From assembly GCA_003248755.1 (NCBI GenBank), contig QFQW01000020.1:1-52991 (forward strand): DNA of 52,991 nucleotides, written 5' to 3'. The notes beneath the pieces are model-generated. The model did no database searches. It was not told where the DNA came from and worked only from the letters and a program-made list of their open reading frames with translations. This document shows, piece after piece, positions 8,425 through 17,420 of this stretch (position 1 is the first letter of the stretch; each line of letters begins with the position of its first letter). Origin of the DNA: Chryseobacterium sp. (lineage in GTDB: Bacteria; Bacteroidota; Bacteroidia; Flavobacteriales; Weeksellaceae). Both the position numbers and the translations under genes were made by a program.

Positions 8425-8994
8425 ATGAACTGGAAAACTATTTTTAATCCTTTTGGAAAATTTGATGAAAAACATATTTTAGTTTTAGGAATTATATTTT
8501 TCATTATCAATATTTTTATTTGTGAATATTCTGGAATGGTAAACGACAGCATTTTTCACCTTTCCTTCATCAATGAGAATCAGACAATTTGGGACATATT
8601 GAAAATCAATTCACTGAGTTATGCTTTTGCAATAATTGTTCTATTTATCTTAGCCAAATCCTTCAATAACAAAACCAGAATCATTGACATCATCAATACG
8701 ATTTTGATATCGGCAATTCCATTAGCTATCGTACCATTGATTACAGGATTGCCTTTTCTAAAAGACGCTACACAAAGCATCGCAAAAAGCGCCGGAGATC
8801 CAAGCCAAGTAGACATGGCAAATCTTATTTTGGTCACAGTTTTTGGACTTGCCACCTTACCACTAATGATCTACAGTTTCGTACTACTTTACAACGGGTT
8901 TCAAACGGCAACCAATATAAAAAAATGGCAACAGATTGTACTCTTTGTAATCGTTGTATTTGTACAGATCATTGTGAGCCAGACTATACTTTAA
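8425..8994 (+). CDS. Yip1-like integral membrane protein
   Basis: 189 residues with about five membrane-spanning segments (near 18-35, 60-78, 92-110, 130-150 and 165-187). The opening MNWKTIFNPFGKFDEKH followed by such helices is typical of bacterial YIP1-family proteins. No enzyme motif is visible. It is the last gene of the DUF2089 operon and starts 2 bases after the PH-like gene. The role is unknown. Confidence 0.6.
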   Translation: MNWKTIFNPFGKFDEKHILVLGIIFFIINIFICEYSGMVNDSIFHLSFINENQTIWDILKINSLSYAFAIIVLFILAKSFNNKTRIIDIINTILISAIPLAIVPLITGLPFLKDATQSIAKSAGDPSQVDMANLILVTVFGLATLPLMIYSFVLLYNGFQTATNIKKWQQIVLFVIVVFVQIIVSQTIL

Positions 8995-9009
8995 TCAAAA
9001 TTTAAACAT

Positions 9010-10671
9010 ATGAAAACCAAACTTTTATTGGTGCTGATTTTATTAGCACAGACTTTTTACGCCCAAGATTTAACCGGTTCCTGGCAAGGCGAAATCGACC
9101 TTGGCGCAATGAAACTCCCTCTGATATTGACTATTAAAAAAGAAGGAAACCAATATACTTCCACAGCCAAAAGCCCAAAACAAGGCGACAAAACCATTAC
9201 CGTTGACAGAACCGAATTTGCAAACAATGAATTGATCTTCGAAATGAAAGATTTGGATGCTTCTTACAAAGGACAATTCAAAACAGACCATTTTGAGGGA
9301 ACTTTTACGCAACGTTCCATAGATTTTAATCTGAATCTTTCAAGGATTGATGAAAAAAAAGCGGATAAAATCTCCAAAGAATCCAGAATCCAAGACATCG
9401 GAAACAGAGAAATTAATACTAAAAAAATTGATGACTTTTTGAATTATATGACCGATAATAAACAATCTATTGGAAGCATTTCGATTTTCAGACACGGAAA
9501 AGAAGTTTATCAGAAAAATTTTGGTCAGAATCAATTACCTAATGGAAAATGGGATTCTAACACAAGATATCAAGTTGGTTCCATCAGCAAATTATTTACA
9601 GCAATCATGCTGATGCAACAGATAGAAAAAGGAAAACTGAACCTCAGCGATAAGCTTTCAAAGTATTATCCAGATGTTCCAAATGCCAATAAAATTACAA
9701 TTGAGACAATGCTGAATCATACCAGCGGGTTAGGCGATTATGTTGGAGAACATTATCAATGGCTATTCAAAAAACCAGTTGGAGATAAAGCGATTCTCGA
9801 TACTATTAAAGCTCAGGGCGTGGAATTTCAGCCGGGAGAAAAAACGAGATATTCCAATTCCGGCTATTATCTTTTGAGCAGAATCCTTGAGAAAGTTGCG
9901 AAAAAACCTTACAATGTTCTTCTGAAAGAAAACATTACAAGCAAGGCGAAATTGAAAAACACTTTTTCCGTTCTGGACAATCCAACCAATGTTTTCAAAT
10001 CGTATAAAAACCAGGATGGAAAATGGGTAGAAGTTGAAGACTTCGATTTTCATAATTGTATCGGTCTTGGCGACATTGTTTCCACATCCAATGATTTAAA
10101 TCTTTTCATCAATGCACTATTCGATGGGAAACTGGTAAAGAAAGAAACGCTTGATAGAATGATGCCAACTCCGAAAAAGCCTTTAGATTTTGGATTAGGA
10201 TTAATGGCTGTTCCGTTTTACAATCAGGTTTCTTTTGGGCACGGAGGCGACACAGCCGGAAGTCACTCTATCACATCTTATAATAAGAAAGACGATTATT
10301 CTGTTTCGATGATTATCAATGGAGAGGAATATCCTCATAATGCATTGGGAATCGGAATTTTGAGTTTGATTTATGATACAGATTATTCGTATCCAAAATT
10401 CGGGGACAAAGCAACAGAATCTGTGGATACACCAGAGAAATTTCAACACTACATTGGTGATTACAAGTCTTCTGATATCCCAATGGACATTAAAATTTTC
10501 TCACAAGACGGAAAGTTGTTGGCTCAAGCAAAAGGACAATCTTCTTTTCCATTAGAAACTTTAGATGATAAAAAATTCACGTTTACGCCAGCAGGAATAG
10601 AAATCATCTTCTCGGAAAATAAACTTCAGTTAAATCAAAACGGGAAAACATATTACTTCGATAAGAAATAA
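9010..10671 (+). CDS. Secreted serine hydrolase, beta-lactamase class C family
   Basis: 553 residues. A signal peptide ends at FYAQ (residue 19) and a small beta-sheet domain (about 20-115) follows. The beta-lactamase/transpeptidase-like domain carries S-I-S-K at 191-194 (nucleophile Ser and Lys), Y-S-N at 281-283 and H-G-G at 411-413, the three class C motifs. A C-terminal beta domain covers about 455-553. Proteins of this form are periplasmic esterases, D-aminopeptidases or peptidases more often than true beta-lactamases. It starts 15 bases after the Yip1-like gene and could be read from the same transcript, ending at the terminator near 10.7 kb. Confidence 0.85.
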   Translation: MKTKLLLVLILLAQTFYAQDLTGSWQGEIDLGAMKLPLILTIKKEGNQYTSTAKSPKQGDKTITVDRTEFANNELIFEMKDLDASYKGQFKTDHFEGTFTQRSIDFNLNLSRIDEKKADKISKESRIQDIGNREINTKKIDDFLNYMTDNKQSIGSISIFRHGKEVYQKNFGQNQLPNGKWDSNTRYQVGSISKLFTAIMLMQQIEKGKLNLSDKLSKYYPDVPNANKITIETMLNHTSGLGDYVGEHYQWLFKKPVGDKAILDTIKAQGVEFQPGEKTRYSNSGYYLLSRILEKVAKKPYNVLLKENITSKAKLKNTFSVLDNPTNVFKSYKNQDGKWVEVEDFDFHNCIGLGDIVSTSNDLNLFINALFDGKLVKKETLDRMMPTPKKPLDFGLGLMAVPFYNQVSFGHGGDTAGSHSITSYNKKDDYSVSMIINGEEYPHNALGIGILSLIYDTDYSYPKFGDKATESVDTPEKFQHYIGDYKSSDIPMDIKIFSQDGKLLAQAKGQSSFPLETLDDKKFTFTPAGIEIIFSENKLQLNQNGKTYYFDKK

Positions 10672-10688
10672 AAAACATTAATCAAAAA

Positions 10689-10722
10689 AAACGAGGCTTT
10701 TCATTCAAGATGAGCCTCGTTT
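10689..10722. terminator. Bidirectional terminator between convergent genes
   Basis: Stem AAACGAGGCT / AGCCTCGTTT with a 14-base loop. The T-run is strong on the minus strand (8 T) and weak on the plus strand, so it mainly serves the protease gene and secondarily the serine hydrolase. Confidence 0.8.
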
Positions 10723-10750
10723 CATTAAAAAACACAATTATGATAAAAAT

Positions 10751-13660
10751 TTACTTCTTGATAACTTTTATTGTTTCTGCTTTTCCATCGATAATAGTTC
10801 TCACAATGTAAACCCCTGAAGGTAAATAAGCAAGATTGAGCTGAACTTTGCGCTCATTCAAAACTTTGGAAATTAATTCTTTTCCTGTGATATCAAATAC
10901 TTTTACAGATTCAATCTTAGAATCAGATTCTATATTAAAGATATCTTTTACAGGATTCGGATAATATTTGAGAACTGGTTTATCAACATCTGACACAGCC
11001 AACTGTCCAACAAACAAAGTGTAATCTTCCACCTGTCCGAAGTAAGAATTTCCGCAAGGTGTTTCATTAGGTGTTGAGTTGACGGCGTGCAATCTTACTC
11101 TCATTTTGGTTCTTCCCGGTGTGATGGAAGAAGGAATCGTAATGGTTCCGTTCCAAGGTGAAGTTTTCACATCTGTGGTTAGAACTTTTTCGCCTGCATC
11201 ATCAAAATCTCCATCTTGGTTAAGGTCTATCCAGACAATTACTTGGTCAAAAGAAGAATTGGAACCGGTGTTGTTGGAAGCTGAGAAATTATAGATTTGA
11301 CCAGCAGTTACATTTCCTGAAACATTAGAAAAATCTTCGTAACCGACATTTGCAGAAGAATTATTATTGATTCCGGCAAACGTCACGTTTGAAATTTTCC
11401 CTCCGGCCGGAGAAGTTGAACCTGCCGAACAATAGTTGAATGCGGATGTTATAAATGTAAGAGTTGCATAAGTCCCCACTGTTCCGCTACAAACCGCAGC
11501 TACCTGAACATCATAAGATTTGTTGATTTCGAGTTGAGATAAAACGTAATCGTTAGCTGTGAGATTATTAACTTCTGTCCAGACATTATCTATTAATTTT
11601 TTATATCTCAATTTATAAGTCGCATTAGCTACAATATCCCAACGGATTTCCGCACCCGTCTGAACGATATTAACAGCCGATAAATTGATTGGCGCAGAAC
11701 CATCACATGCCAAGACTTTAGAAATATTAACCTTTCCAACAGCATAAAAAACATTGTCAATTGCTGAAACTCTTACAATAATATCCAAACCATCATTGAA
11801 AGATGAAAAATCGATTTCCTCAGTTCCATCGTTGGGTGTTGAAGCTTTTAATACATTCCAATTTTGGCCGGAATCTGTAGTATAATCTATTTTGACATTC
11901 GAAACATTGTAAGTTGTAGTGTTGGTATTAGCGACATCCCAAACAATATTACTTGCAATATTGTTATAAACTTTATTAGTCAAAACCTTAAAAGGTCCGT
12001 CATTACCAACTGTTATCTTTTGGCTTCCGGCCGAAATCTGTTGTTGTTTCACATCCGGATTGTTATCTCTTACAACCACTTTGAAATTCATTGTTCTGGC
12101 AACATTGGAAACAGATTCCCAATCCGCTGCGTTGGAAAGATTTCCATTAAGGACTTGACTCAGTTTTGGGAAATATCTGTAGGATTGCTGAGAAGGCGGC
12201 AAAGACCTGAATTTTGCTCCATTAGTATAATCCGCAGTTACATTTGTTACTGGAGTTGTTGCCAAATCATATTCTTCCCAGTTGTAAGTCAACGGATGAT
12301 TCTCTGCGTCAGTAGCATTAGCATTCAATACGAAAGCAGTTCCTTTCGGAATGGTTTTATCTGGTAAAGCTTCCAGCACTGGTGCATTGTTATCAATAGT
12401 TGTGCTTGTTCCACAGCTTTGTGAATTGATGTAGGCTTTGACCTGCTCGATGCTTCTGATATGATAATAAGAGTCACGGTAGCTTTGTACATCCACACTC
12501 GTGATGCCTGCATAGCTCATTATCGTAGAACCAGAACCTGGTTCCATATGCGCAGATTCATTAGGTGAAGACTGAATTAAAAATGAATAAGTGTGGTCTG
12601 CCCCGAACTGATGCCCCATCTCGTGGGCCACCAAGTCTATATCAAATCTATCACCTTCCGGAATCCCATCTCTTGCAGCGCTGAAGGCAGCGCCTTTTGA
12701 AGTATTGTCATTGCTGTTGGCAGGATTTCTACAAACATTTCCAACATCACCAGCCATACCAACATTTCCTGCCCTTCCAAAGAAATGTCCAAGGTCATAA
12801 GCATCATTTCCGATTGTTGATGTCAAAGTTTGCTGCAATTGTAAATTCCAAGCTCCGCTGGCACCTTGTGAACCGCTGGAATACGGGTCGGTTGCAGGAT
12901 TAGCAAAAATCAATTGAGGTAAATCCAGCACATTGACGTGAATCCCGAAATCTTTTTCGAAAACCCCATTTACACGAGTCATTGTTGCATTGATTCCCGC
13001 AGCAGCCTGAGAAACGCCTCCAAAATACTGCGTGTATTCTCCAGGAACAGAAACCGCTAATCTGTAAGTTCTGTATTTGCTATCTGTTGCTTTATTAAAG
13101 TCTGTTGAGGAATTAGAAAAATTGGAACCTTTTGATAATTCATCAATTTGCCGTTGACTTTTGGCAGACTCGGAAGTGTTACAAGAGAAGGCTTTTTCAC
13201 CATTTTGTTTCTCGCTTTTTGGGAAAACTCCGTAAACCGTTCTATCCTGATTCAATGGTTCTATGAATTCGTATTTACCATCTCTGAACATCATCGATTG
13301 CAAATCATAAGGCGAAACACTGAATCTCACATAGACAGTTGGGTCACCAACTTTTGTCCCAACATAGGAACCCAGTTGATAACGTTCTGCCATAGTTTTC
13401 TCCACAACCGGCAAACTGTAAACTTCAAATTGTTCAGTTTTACCATCCAAAGTCGGAAGTTCAATAATGGTAGGTTTACTATTCTTTCCCGTTTCCTGTG
13501 TATTTGATAATTGGCTTCTTATCAAATCAAGATTAAGAGAATAGAAGTTTTTGGATTTGGTTTCTTTTAGCTTCGTTCCCTTCATGGATGTTGAGCTCCA
13601 TTGTGCCGAAGTTAAAGCCAATCCACCAAAAATAGAAAGCGTTAGAAAAATTTTCTTCAT
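10751..13660 (-). CDS. T9SS-secreted metzincin metalloprotease (reprolysin-like)
   Basis: 969 residues. A signal peptide ends near TSAQ and a propeptide-like region runs to about 190. The catalytic domain has H346-E-M-G-H350-x2-G353-x2-H356, the metzincin zinc motif, and a Met-turn (STIMSYAG) about 30 residues later. The segment around 555-650 and a fibronectin type III domain (about 655-740) follow. A GEVED domain (about 790-885) contains W-I-D-L-N-Q-D-G-D-F and G-Q-V-E-D-Y-T. A T9SS type A sorting domain (about 895-969) begins YYPNPVKD and ends KVIKK. It is an M12-like secreted protease, probably extracellular. First of three tandem cargo genes in map order, each with a hairpin after it. 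Confidence 0.9.
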   Translation of the reverse strand: MKKIFLTLSIFGGLALTSAQWSSTSMKGTKLKETKSKNFYSLNLDLIRSQLSNTQETGKNSKPTIIELPTLDGKTEQFEVYSLPVVEKTMAERYQLGSYVGTKVGDPTVYVRFSVSPYDLQSMMFRDGKYEFIEPLNQDRTVYGVFPKSEKQNGEKAFSCNTSESAKSQRQIDELSKGSNFSNSSTDFNKATDSKYRTYRLAVSVPGEYTQYFGGVSQAAAGINATMTRVNGVFEKDFGIHVNVLDLPQLIFANPATDPYSSGSQGASGAWNLQLQQTLTSTIGNDAYDLGHFFGRAGNVGMAGDVGNVCRNPANSNDNTSKGAAFSAARDGIPEGDRFDIDLVAHEMGHQFGADHTYSFLIQSSPNESAHMEPGSGSTIMSYAGITSVDVQSYRDSYYHIRSIEQVKAYINSQSCGTSTTIDNNAPVLEALPDKTIPKGTAFVLNANATDAENHPLTYNWEEYDLATTPVTNVTADYTNGAKFRSLPPSQQSYRYFPKLSQVLNGNLSNAADWESVSNVARTMNFKVVVRDNNPDVKQQQISAGSQKITVGNDGPFKVLTNKVYNNIASNIVWDVANTNTTTYNVSNVKIDYTTDSGQNWNVLKASTPNDGTEEIDFSSFNDGLDIIVRVSAIDNVFYAVGKVNISKVLACDGSAPINLSAVNIVQTGAEIRWDIVANATYKLRYKKLIDNVWTEVNNLTANDYVLSQLEINKSYDVQVAAVCSGTVGTYATLTFITSAFNYCSAGSTSPAGGKISNVTFAGINNNSSANVGYEDFSNVSGNVTAGQIYNFSASNNTGSNSSFDQVIVWIDLNQDGDFDDAGEKVLTTDVKTSPWNGTITIPSSITPGRTKMRVRLHAVNSTPNETPCGNSYFGQVEDYTLFVGQLAVSDVDKPVLKYYPNPVKDIFNIESDSKIESVKVFDITGKELISKVLNERKVQLNLAYLPSGVYIVRTIIDGKAETIKVIKK

Positions 13661-13697
13661 AATATAATTTTAACTAATCAACCTAGTCATTAATGTT

Positions 13698-13737
13698 AAA
13701 AAACGAGACCTTTCTTGTAAGATTAGCCTCGTCTTGA
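13698..13737 (-). terminator. Weak terminator after the beta-helix gene
   Basis: ACGAG (13703-13707) can pair with CTCGT (13728-13732), with imperfect inner pairing, and six T follow on the minus strand. It resembles the stronger hairpin at 10689-10722 in its CGAGGCT core. Confidence 0.45.
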
Positions 13738-13760
13738 ATTAATAATTATGATGAATAGAT

Positions 13761-15731
13761 TTACTTTTTAATCACTTTTGTCATTTCTGTTTTACCTTCA
13801 ACAATTGTTTTCACGAAGTAAACTCCAATAGATAATTTAGAAAGATTGATGACATTAGAATTATTGATTTCTTGAATCAATTGTCCGCCAACATTATAAA
13901 CCGATATTTGATTTACTTTTTTGTCAGATGAAACCGTCAACATATCATTTACAGGATTAGGATAAACCTGGATTTTCGTTTTGTTTGCAACATCACCCAC
14001 TGCCATTGTCTCAATTGTGAATTCGTCTGCACCGATATCCGGTGTGGTTGCGCTTCTTGCATTACCATCAAAATCCGTTGTAACATCCGCAACAGAAACA
14101 CCTTTGTTATCAAGCGCAGAGTTTTCAGAATCTTGAGCAATATGCAGATTTGTAACAGAAATAAATTTCGGAAGAGCTTTGATAGAGTTATTATTACCTC
14201 CTAAGATACTTTTCATTCCTGTAATATCAGTAAATGCAGGTGGACCTCCTGGGGTTTGTCCCAGATTCGGACCAGAGCTGTAATAGATATTATTATCAAT
14301 ATTAGAGTATGTCGCCGCTACTGGCGGAACCGAAATAGAATATGCCGGAATGCTAGTGTCTGCTAAATTGACAACAAAAATATTGTTTCTAAGATCTATT
14401 GCTCCCGCTGTAGAAACGGTAGAACTAAATGCTATAGGCATACCTTTGTTGGTTCCATCGTTCTGGGTTTCTGTCAGATAAACTGAATTGTTATAAACTT
14501 TATAACCTGTTCCCGCATTGATCAAAATCCCTCCAGTGTAGGTAGCCCCTGAGGTGTTTGCTGCAAAGCTGGATATTTTTGAGATGAAGTTGTTGCTTAC
14601 CAATGTATTAGATGCAGTCCCCGCACTCAATATGATAGCTTCAGCTCCGTAACCTACAGTAGTTGCAGTTCTCAGACCGACCAGATTATTGATATCATTC
14701 TGGCTGATTACAGTTCCTACAGTTGACCCGCCTAAACTAATTCCCGTAACAGAGCTATTGAACCCATTGGTAGAAAAGTTAGAAATTTTGTTTCCAATAA
14801 TCTTGTTTGCTGTAGGCGCACCACCTGCTCCGGCATTGTTGAAAATCTGAATCCCGGTCACACTACCTCCGCCTGCATTATTCACACTGATATTATCGAT
14901 AATGTTATTGGAAACAGTGGTATTCATAGTTGAAACAGCAAGCCAAATCCCTCTTTTTACATCATTAGAAGTATTTTCAAAGTTCCCGATCTTGTTCTCC
15001 GAAACTATCACACCGTCTGTCCCTCCAAGATAGATTCCCATAAATCTGTTGGAATTTTCCCCGCTTGTAGAAAGGTCATTTTTGGTAATCACAGAACCAG
15101 AACCGTTTCCGACCGCAGACACGGCAATCATATAGATTCCTTGATAAGATTTCTGAATAGAATTATTCTCCAATCTTATGTTATTAAAATATCCTGCCGT
15201 TTGTGCTCCAGCTGCATTACTTACGATGATACCGCTTCCGGAAGTTTTCACACCGTTGATAAGGGTCGTATTCTTCACTGTGACATTCGTGAGTGGATTA
15301 GCGCTATCAGAAGAACCCATTGCAATAACCAATGCTCCAGTTGCAAAGCCATTGATAATACTTAGATTTCTGGAATCGGAGCCATTATTACTTCCGTCTA
15401 TTGTAACGTTGCTTCCCAAGATTCTCAAAACAGGACCGGCGGTAGTAGCATTGGTAATAGTTGCATCAACACCCGTTGCCGGTTTCAAAGTTACCGAAGT
15501 AAAGTTGGATGTTCCCGTACTACGATTTAAAACAGCAGTTGCAGTTTCCGAGGTATTGGAAGTTATGGTCAGATTAACTGCACCTTGGTGAGTTCCCGCA
15601 TTGATGGCATCGAAAGCATCTTTAACTGTTGTATAAGTCGCTGTTTCTGTTCCTGCGGTTGCAGTTACATCTACCTGTGCGAAAGCTACAATTCCTACAA
15701 AGCTTGATAAAAAAAGTATAGTTTTCTTCAT
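13761..15731 (-). CDS. T9SS-secreted parallel beta-helix protein
   Basis: 656 residues. A signal peptide ends at AFAQ (residue 19). The long middle (about 60-480) has short repeats rich in N, G, S, V and I of the form N-V-T-V-K-N-N-x-I, typical of right-handed parallel beta-helix (PbH1) proteins that bind or cut polysaccharides. Near residue 560 is the common D-x-D-G-x-x-R / D-I-G-A-D-E-F ending, followed by a T9SS type A sorting domain (about 580-656; YPNPVNDML, then KVIKK). No lyase active site can be assigned by eye. It is probably a surface carbohydrate-binding protein or adhesin. Confidence 0.85.
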   Translation of the reverse strand: MKKTILFLSSFVGIVAFAQVDVTATAGTETATYTTVKDAFDAINAGTHQGAVNLTITSNTSETATAVLNRSTGTSNFTSVTLKPATGVDATITNATTAGPVLRILGSNVTIDGSNNGSDSRNLSIINGFATGALVIAMGSSDSANPLTNVTVKNTTLINGVKTSGSGIIVSNAAGAQTAGYFNNIRLENNSIQKSYQGIYMIAVSAVGNGSGSVITKNDLSTSGENSNRFMGIYLGGTDGVIVSENKIGNFENTSNDVKRGIWLAVSTMNTTVSNNIIDNISVNNAGGGSVTGIQIFNNAGAGGAPTANKIIGNKISNFSTNGFNSSVTGISLGGSTVGTVISQNDINNLVGLRTATTVGYGAEAIILSAGTASNTLVSNNFISKISSFAANTSGATYTGGILINAGTGYKVYNNSVYLTETQNDGTNKGMPIAFSSTVSTAGAIDLRNNIFVVNLADTSIPAYSISVPPVAATYSNIDNNIYYSSGPNLGQTPGGPPAFTDITGMKSILGGNNNSIKALPKFISVTNLHIAQDSENSALDNKGVSVADVTTDFDGNARSATTPDIGADEFTIETMAVGDVANKTKIQVYPNPVNDMLTVSSDKKVNQISVYNVGGQLIQEINNSNVINLSKLSIGVYFVKTIVEGKTEMTKVIKK

Positions 15732-15771
15732 ATATATTTTTTAATTAAGTTAAATTTTAGCAATAAAAAAC

Positions 15772-15806
15772 CGGCTATCAAACAGATAGAACTTGAAAAA
15801 TAGCCG
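15772..15806 (-). terminator. Terminator after the GEVED protein gene
   Basis: Stem CGGCTAT / ATAGCCG around a 21-base loop, followed on the minus strand by GG and six T, 33 bases after the stop. Confidence 0.65.
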
Positions 15807-15838
15807 ATAAGATTTCTAATTTTTAAAAAAGGATGATA

Positions 15839-17269
15839 TTACTTTTTGATTACTTTCGAAGTTTCAGTTTTTCCTTCAATATCAGTTTTTATAACATACA
15901 CACCAGCAGAAAGTTTGCTCATATCTACAGCATTGGTATTTTGAGCTATTTTTACTATTTGACCGGCAACATTGTAAACCGAGATAGAATTTATTTTTTT
16001 AGTAGAAGAGATATTCAATATATCTTTTACCGGATTTGGATAGAACTGAACTTTGTTTAAAGAAGTTTCGCTTGTTGCCAAAGCTTCTTTTACATTAAGC
16101 GTGTAATCTTCAATCTGTCCATTGTTATAATTTCCACAAGCACCGGTAGGCCAGAACATCGCGAAAGTAGAAGGTGAATTAACTTTCAAAAGTCTCAATC
16201 TTGTATTCCCTACAACTGCATCTTCAGGAACTTTGATAGTCAATTCAGCAGACAGATCATCCATACCCGTACTTCCTTTCACAAAACCAATTCTGTAGAT
16301 TTCGTTCTCATTATCGAGCGTTCCATTTTGGTTCCAATCGATAAAAGCTGTAAAAGTACTTACTTTCCAGGATCCGGCTGTATTACCTTTAACTGTGATC
16401 TTATACTCTTTGCCTCTTTCCAGATTTCCTACTTTGGAAAGGAAATTCTCGTAAGAACTGCTGGCATTAGGATCAGTAGCATTAGATATATCGGCAAAAG
16501 TCACAGAAGTAATCGGTTCTGAAGTTGTAGCAGAAACTTCACAATACGACGAGGTACTTTGATTGTTTGGCAATACTCTTATTTTGGTGCTTCCTTTCAG
16601 ACCTCCTCCGGACCAGTCATTGTAACTTAAAATCCAGTTGCCTTCTACAGGTTGAAGAGCGACCTGTCCCGAAGGTGCGAAAAGTCTTGAATCTGAATTG
16701 AAATCAATATCCAACTCGCCATTTTCATCGGCATACATTTCCTCATCCTTATTAAGTTCCCATCCATTCGCAGCAGGATCACCTACATTAATTTTGACCT
16801 GACCATAAGGTGTCATATTTTTTACCTTTATTGTAGAACCTGCTGTAAAATCTGACATTTTGAACTCTACTGGAGTCGCTGTTCCTGTAATCACTTGCTT
16901 AGGGTCTTTGACAACTACAAAGTTTCCTGAAGCCGTTTTGCCGGAAGCATCTTCAACTTTTAGCGTATAATTTCCTAACGGCGAAGTATTGGTCCATCCG
17001 TTGAACTGAAAAGTAATATTACCGGCGGCATCTGTAGTAGAAGACAATGACCTTAAACCACCTTGCGGATCTACTGAGGTAAACTTAATTGGCGAATTGG
17101 CTGTGAAACCACTACCACTAACTTTAATACCATATGCCCAATACCAATATTCTAAAATACTGTTTTCAGGTGCGGGATAATTTGGCACCGTTGTATCTAT
17201 AGAGATGTTCTGTGCAGACATCATTCCTGATAAAAGCAAAGAAGCAAAAAAAGCGTTTTTCAATTTCAT
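15839..17269 (-). CDS. T9SS-secreted GEVED-domain protein
   Basis: 476 residues from ATG at 17269 (MKLKNAFF..., signal peptide ending MMSAQ). The upstream TTG of the longer frame lies inside the -7 box and cannot be the start. Ig-like beta domains fill about 20-240. A GEVED domain (about 245-390) contains F-I-D-W-N-Q-N-G-T-L-D and G-Q-I-E-D-Y-T. The T9SS type A sorting domain (about 400-476) starts FYPNPVKDI and ends KVIKK. It is probably an adhesin or substrate-binding surface protein. Its sorting domain is very like those of the two following genes, so the three tails may have spread by duplication. Confidence 0.85.
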   Translation of the reverse strand: MKLKNAFFASLLLSGMMSAQNISIDTTVPNYPAPENSILEYWYWAYGIKVSGSGFTANSPIKFTSVDPQGGLRSLSSTTDAAGNITFQFNGWTNTSPLGNYTLKVEDASGKTASGNFVVVKDPKQVITGTATPVEFKMSDFTAGSTIKVKNMTPYGQVKINVGDPAANGWELNKDEEMYADENGELDIDFNSDSRLFAPSGQVALQPVEGNWILSYNDWSGGGLKGSTKIRVLPNNQSTSSYCEVSATTSEPITSVTFADISNATDPNASSSYENFLSKVGNLERGKEYKITVKGNTAGSWKVSTFTAFIDWNQNGTLDNENEIYRIGFVKGSTGMDDLSAELTIKVPEDAVVGNTRLRLLKVNSPSTFAMFWPTGACGNYNNGQIEDYTLNVKEALATSETSLNKVQFYPNPVKDILNISSTKKINSISVYNVAGQIVKIAQNTNAVDMSKLSAGVYVIKTDIEGKTETSKVIKK

Positions 17270-17293
17270 ATCATTCAATTTTAAATTATGGTT

Positions 17294-17301
17294 CAAATGT
17301 A
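17294..17301 (-). promoter_or_regulatory. Promoter -7 box of the GEVED gene
   Basis: Minus-strand TACATTTG, an exact TAnnTTTG match, 24 bases before the ATG at 17269. It decides the start, because the frame's earlier TTG is the last three bases of this box. Confidence 0.6.
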
Positions 17302-17420
17302 CCTCAGAAATTGAAAAAAAGAAAATATTTACTGTTTAGAATCAGAGAATTTACAAGAATCAAGACATAGTATTATGCACACAAAACAATGAAAATCAAA
17401 CATTTAAAATCAAATCGATT

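Noticed and set aside
9010..10671. Class C beta-lactamase resistance gene
   Set aside because: The motifs are present, but the extra N- and C-terminal beta domains fit general serine hydrolases rather than AmpC.
17270..17296. Upstream TTG start for the GEVED protein
   Set aside because: The TTG is the end of the promoter -7 box; the ATG at 17269 gives a normal signal peptide. The same reasoning removes the TTG at 27781 before lpxK.
17297..17420. Remnant AraC domain after the output-less TPR gene
   Set aside because: Reading past the stop in all minus frames gave no helix-turn-helix sequence.
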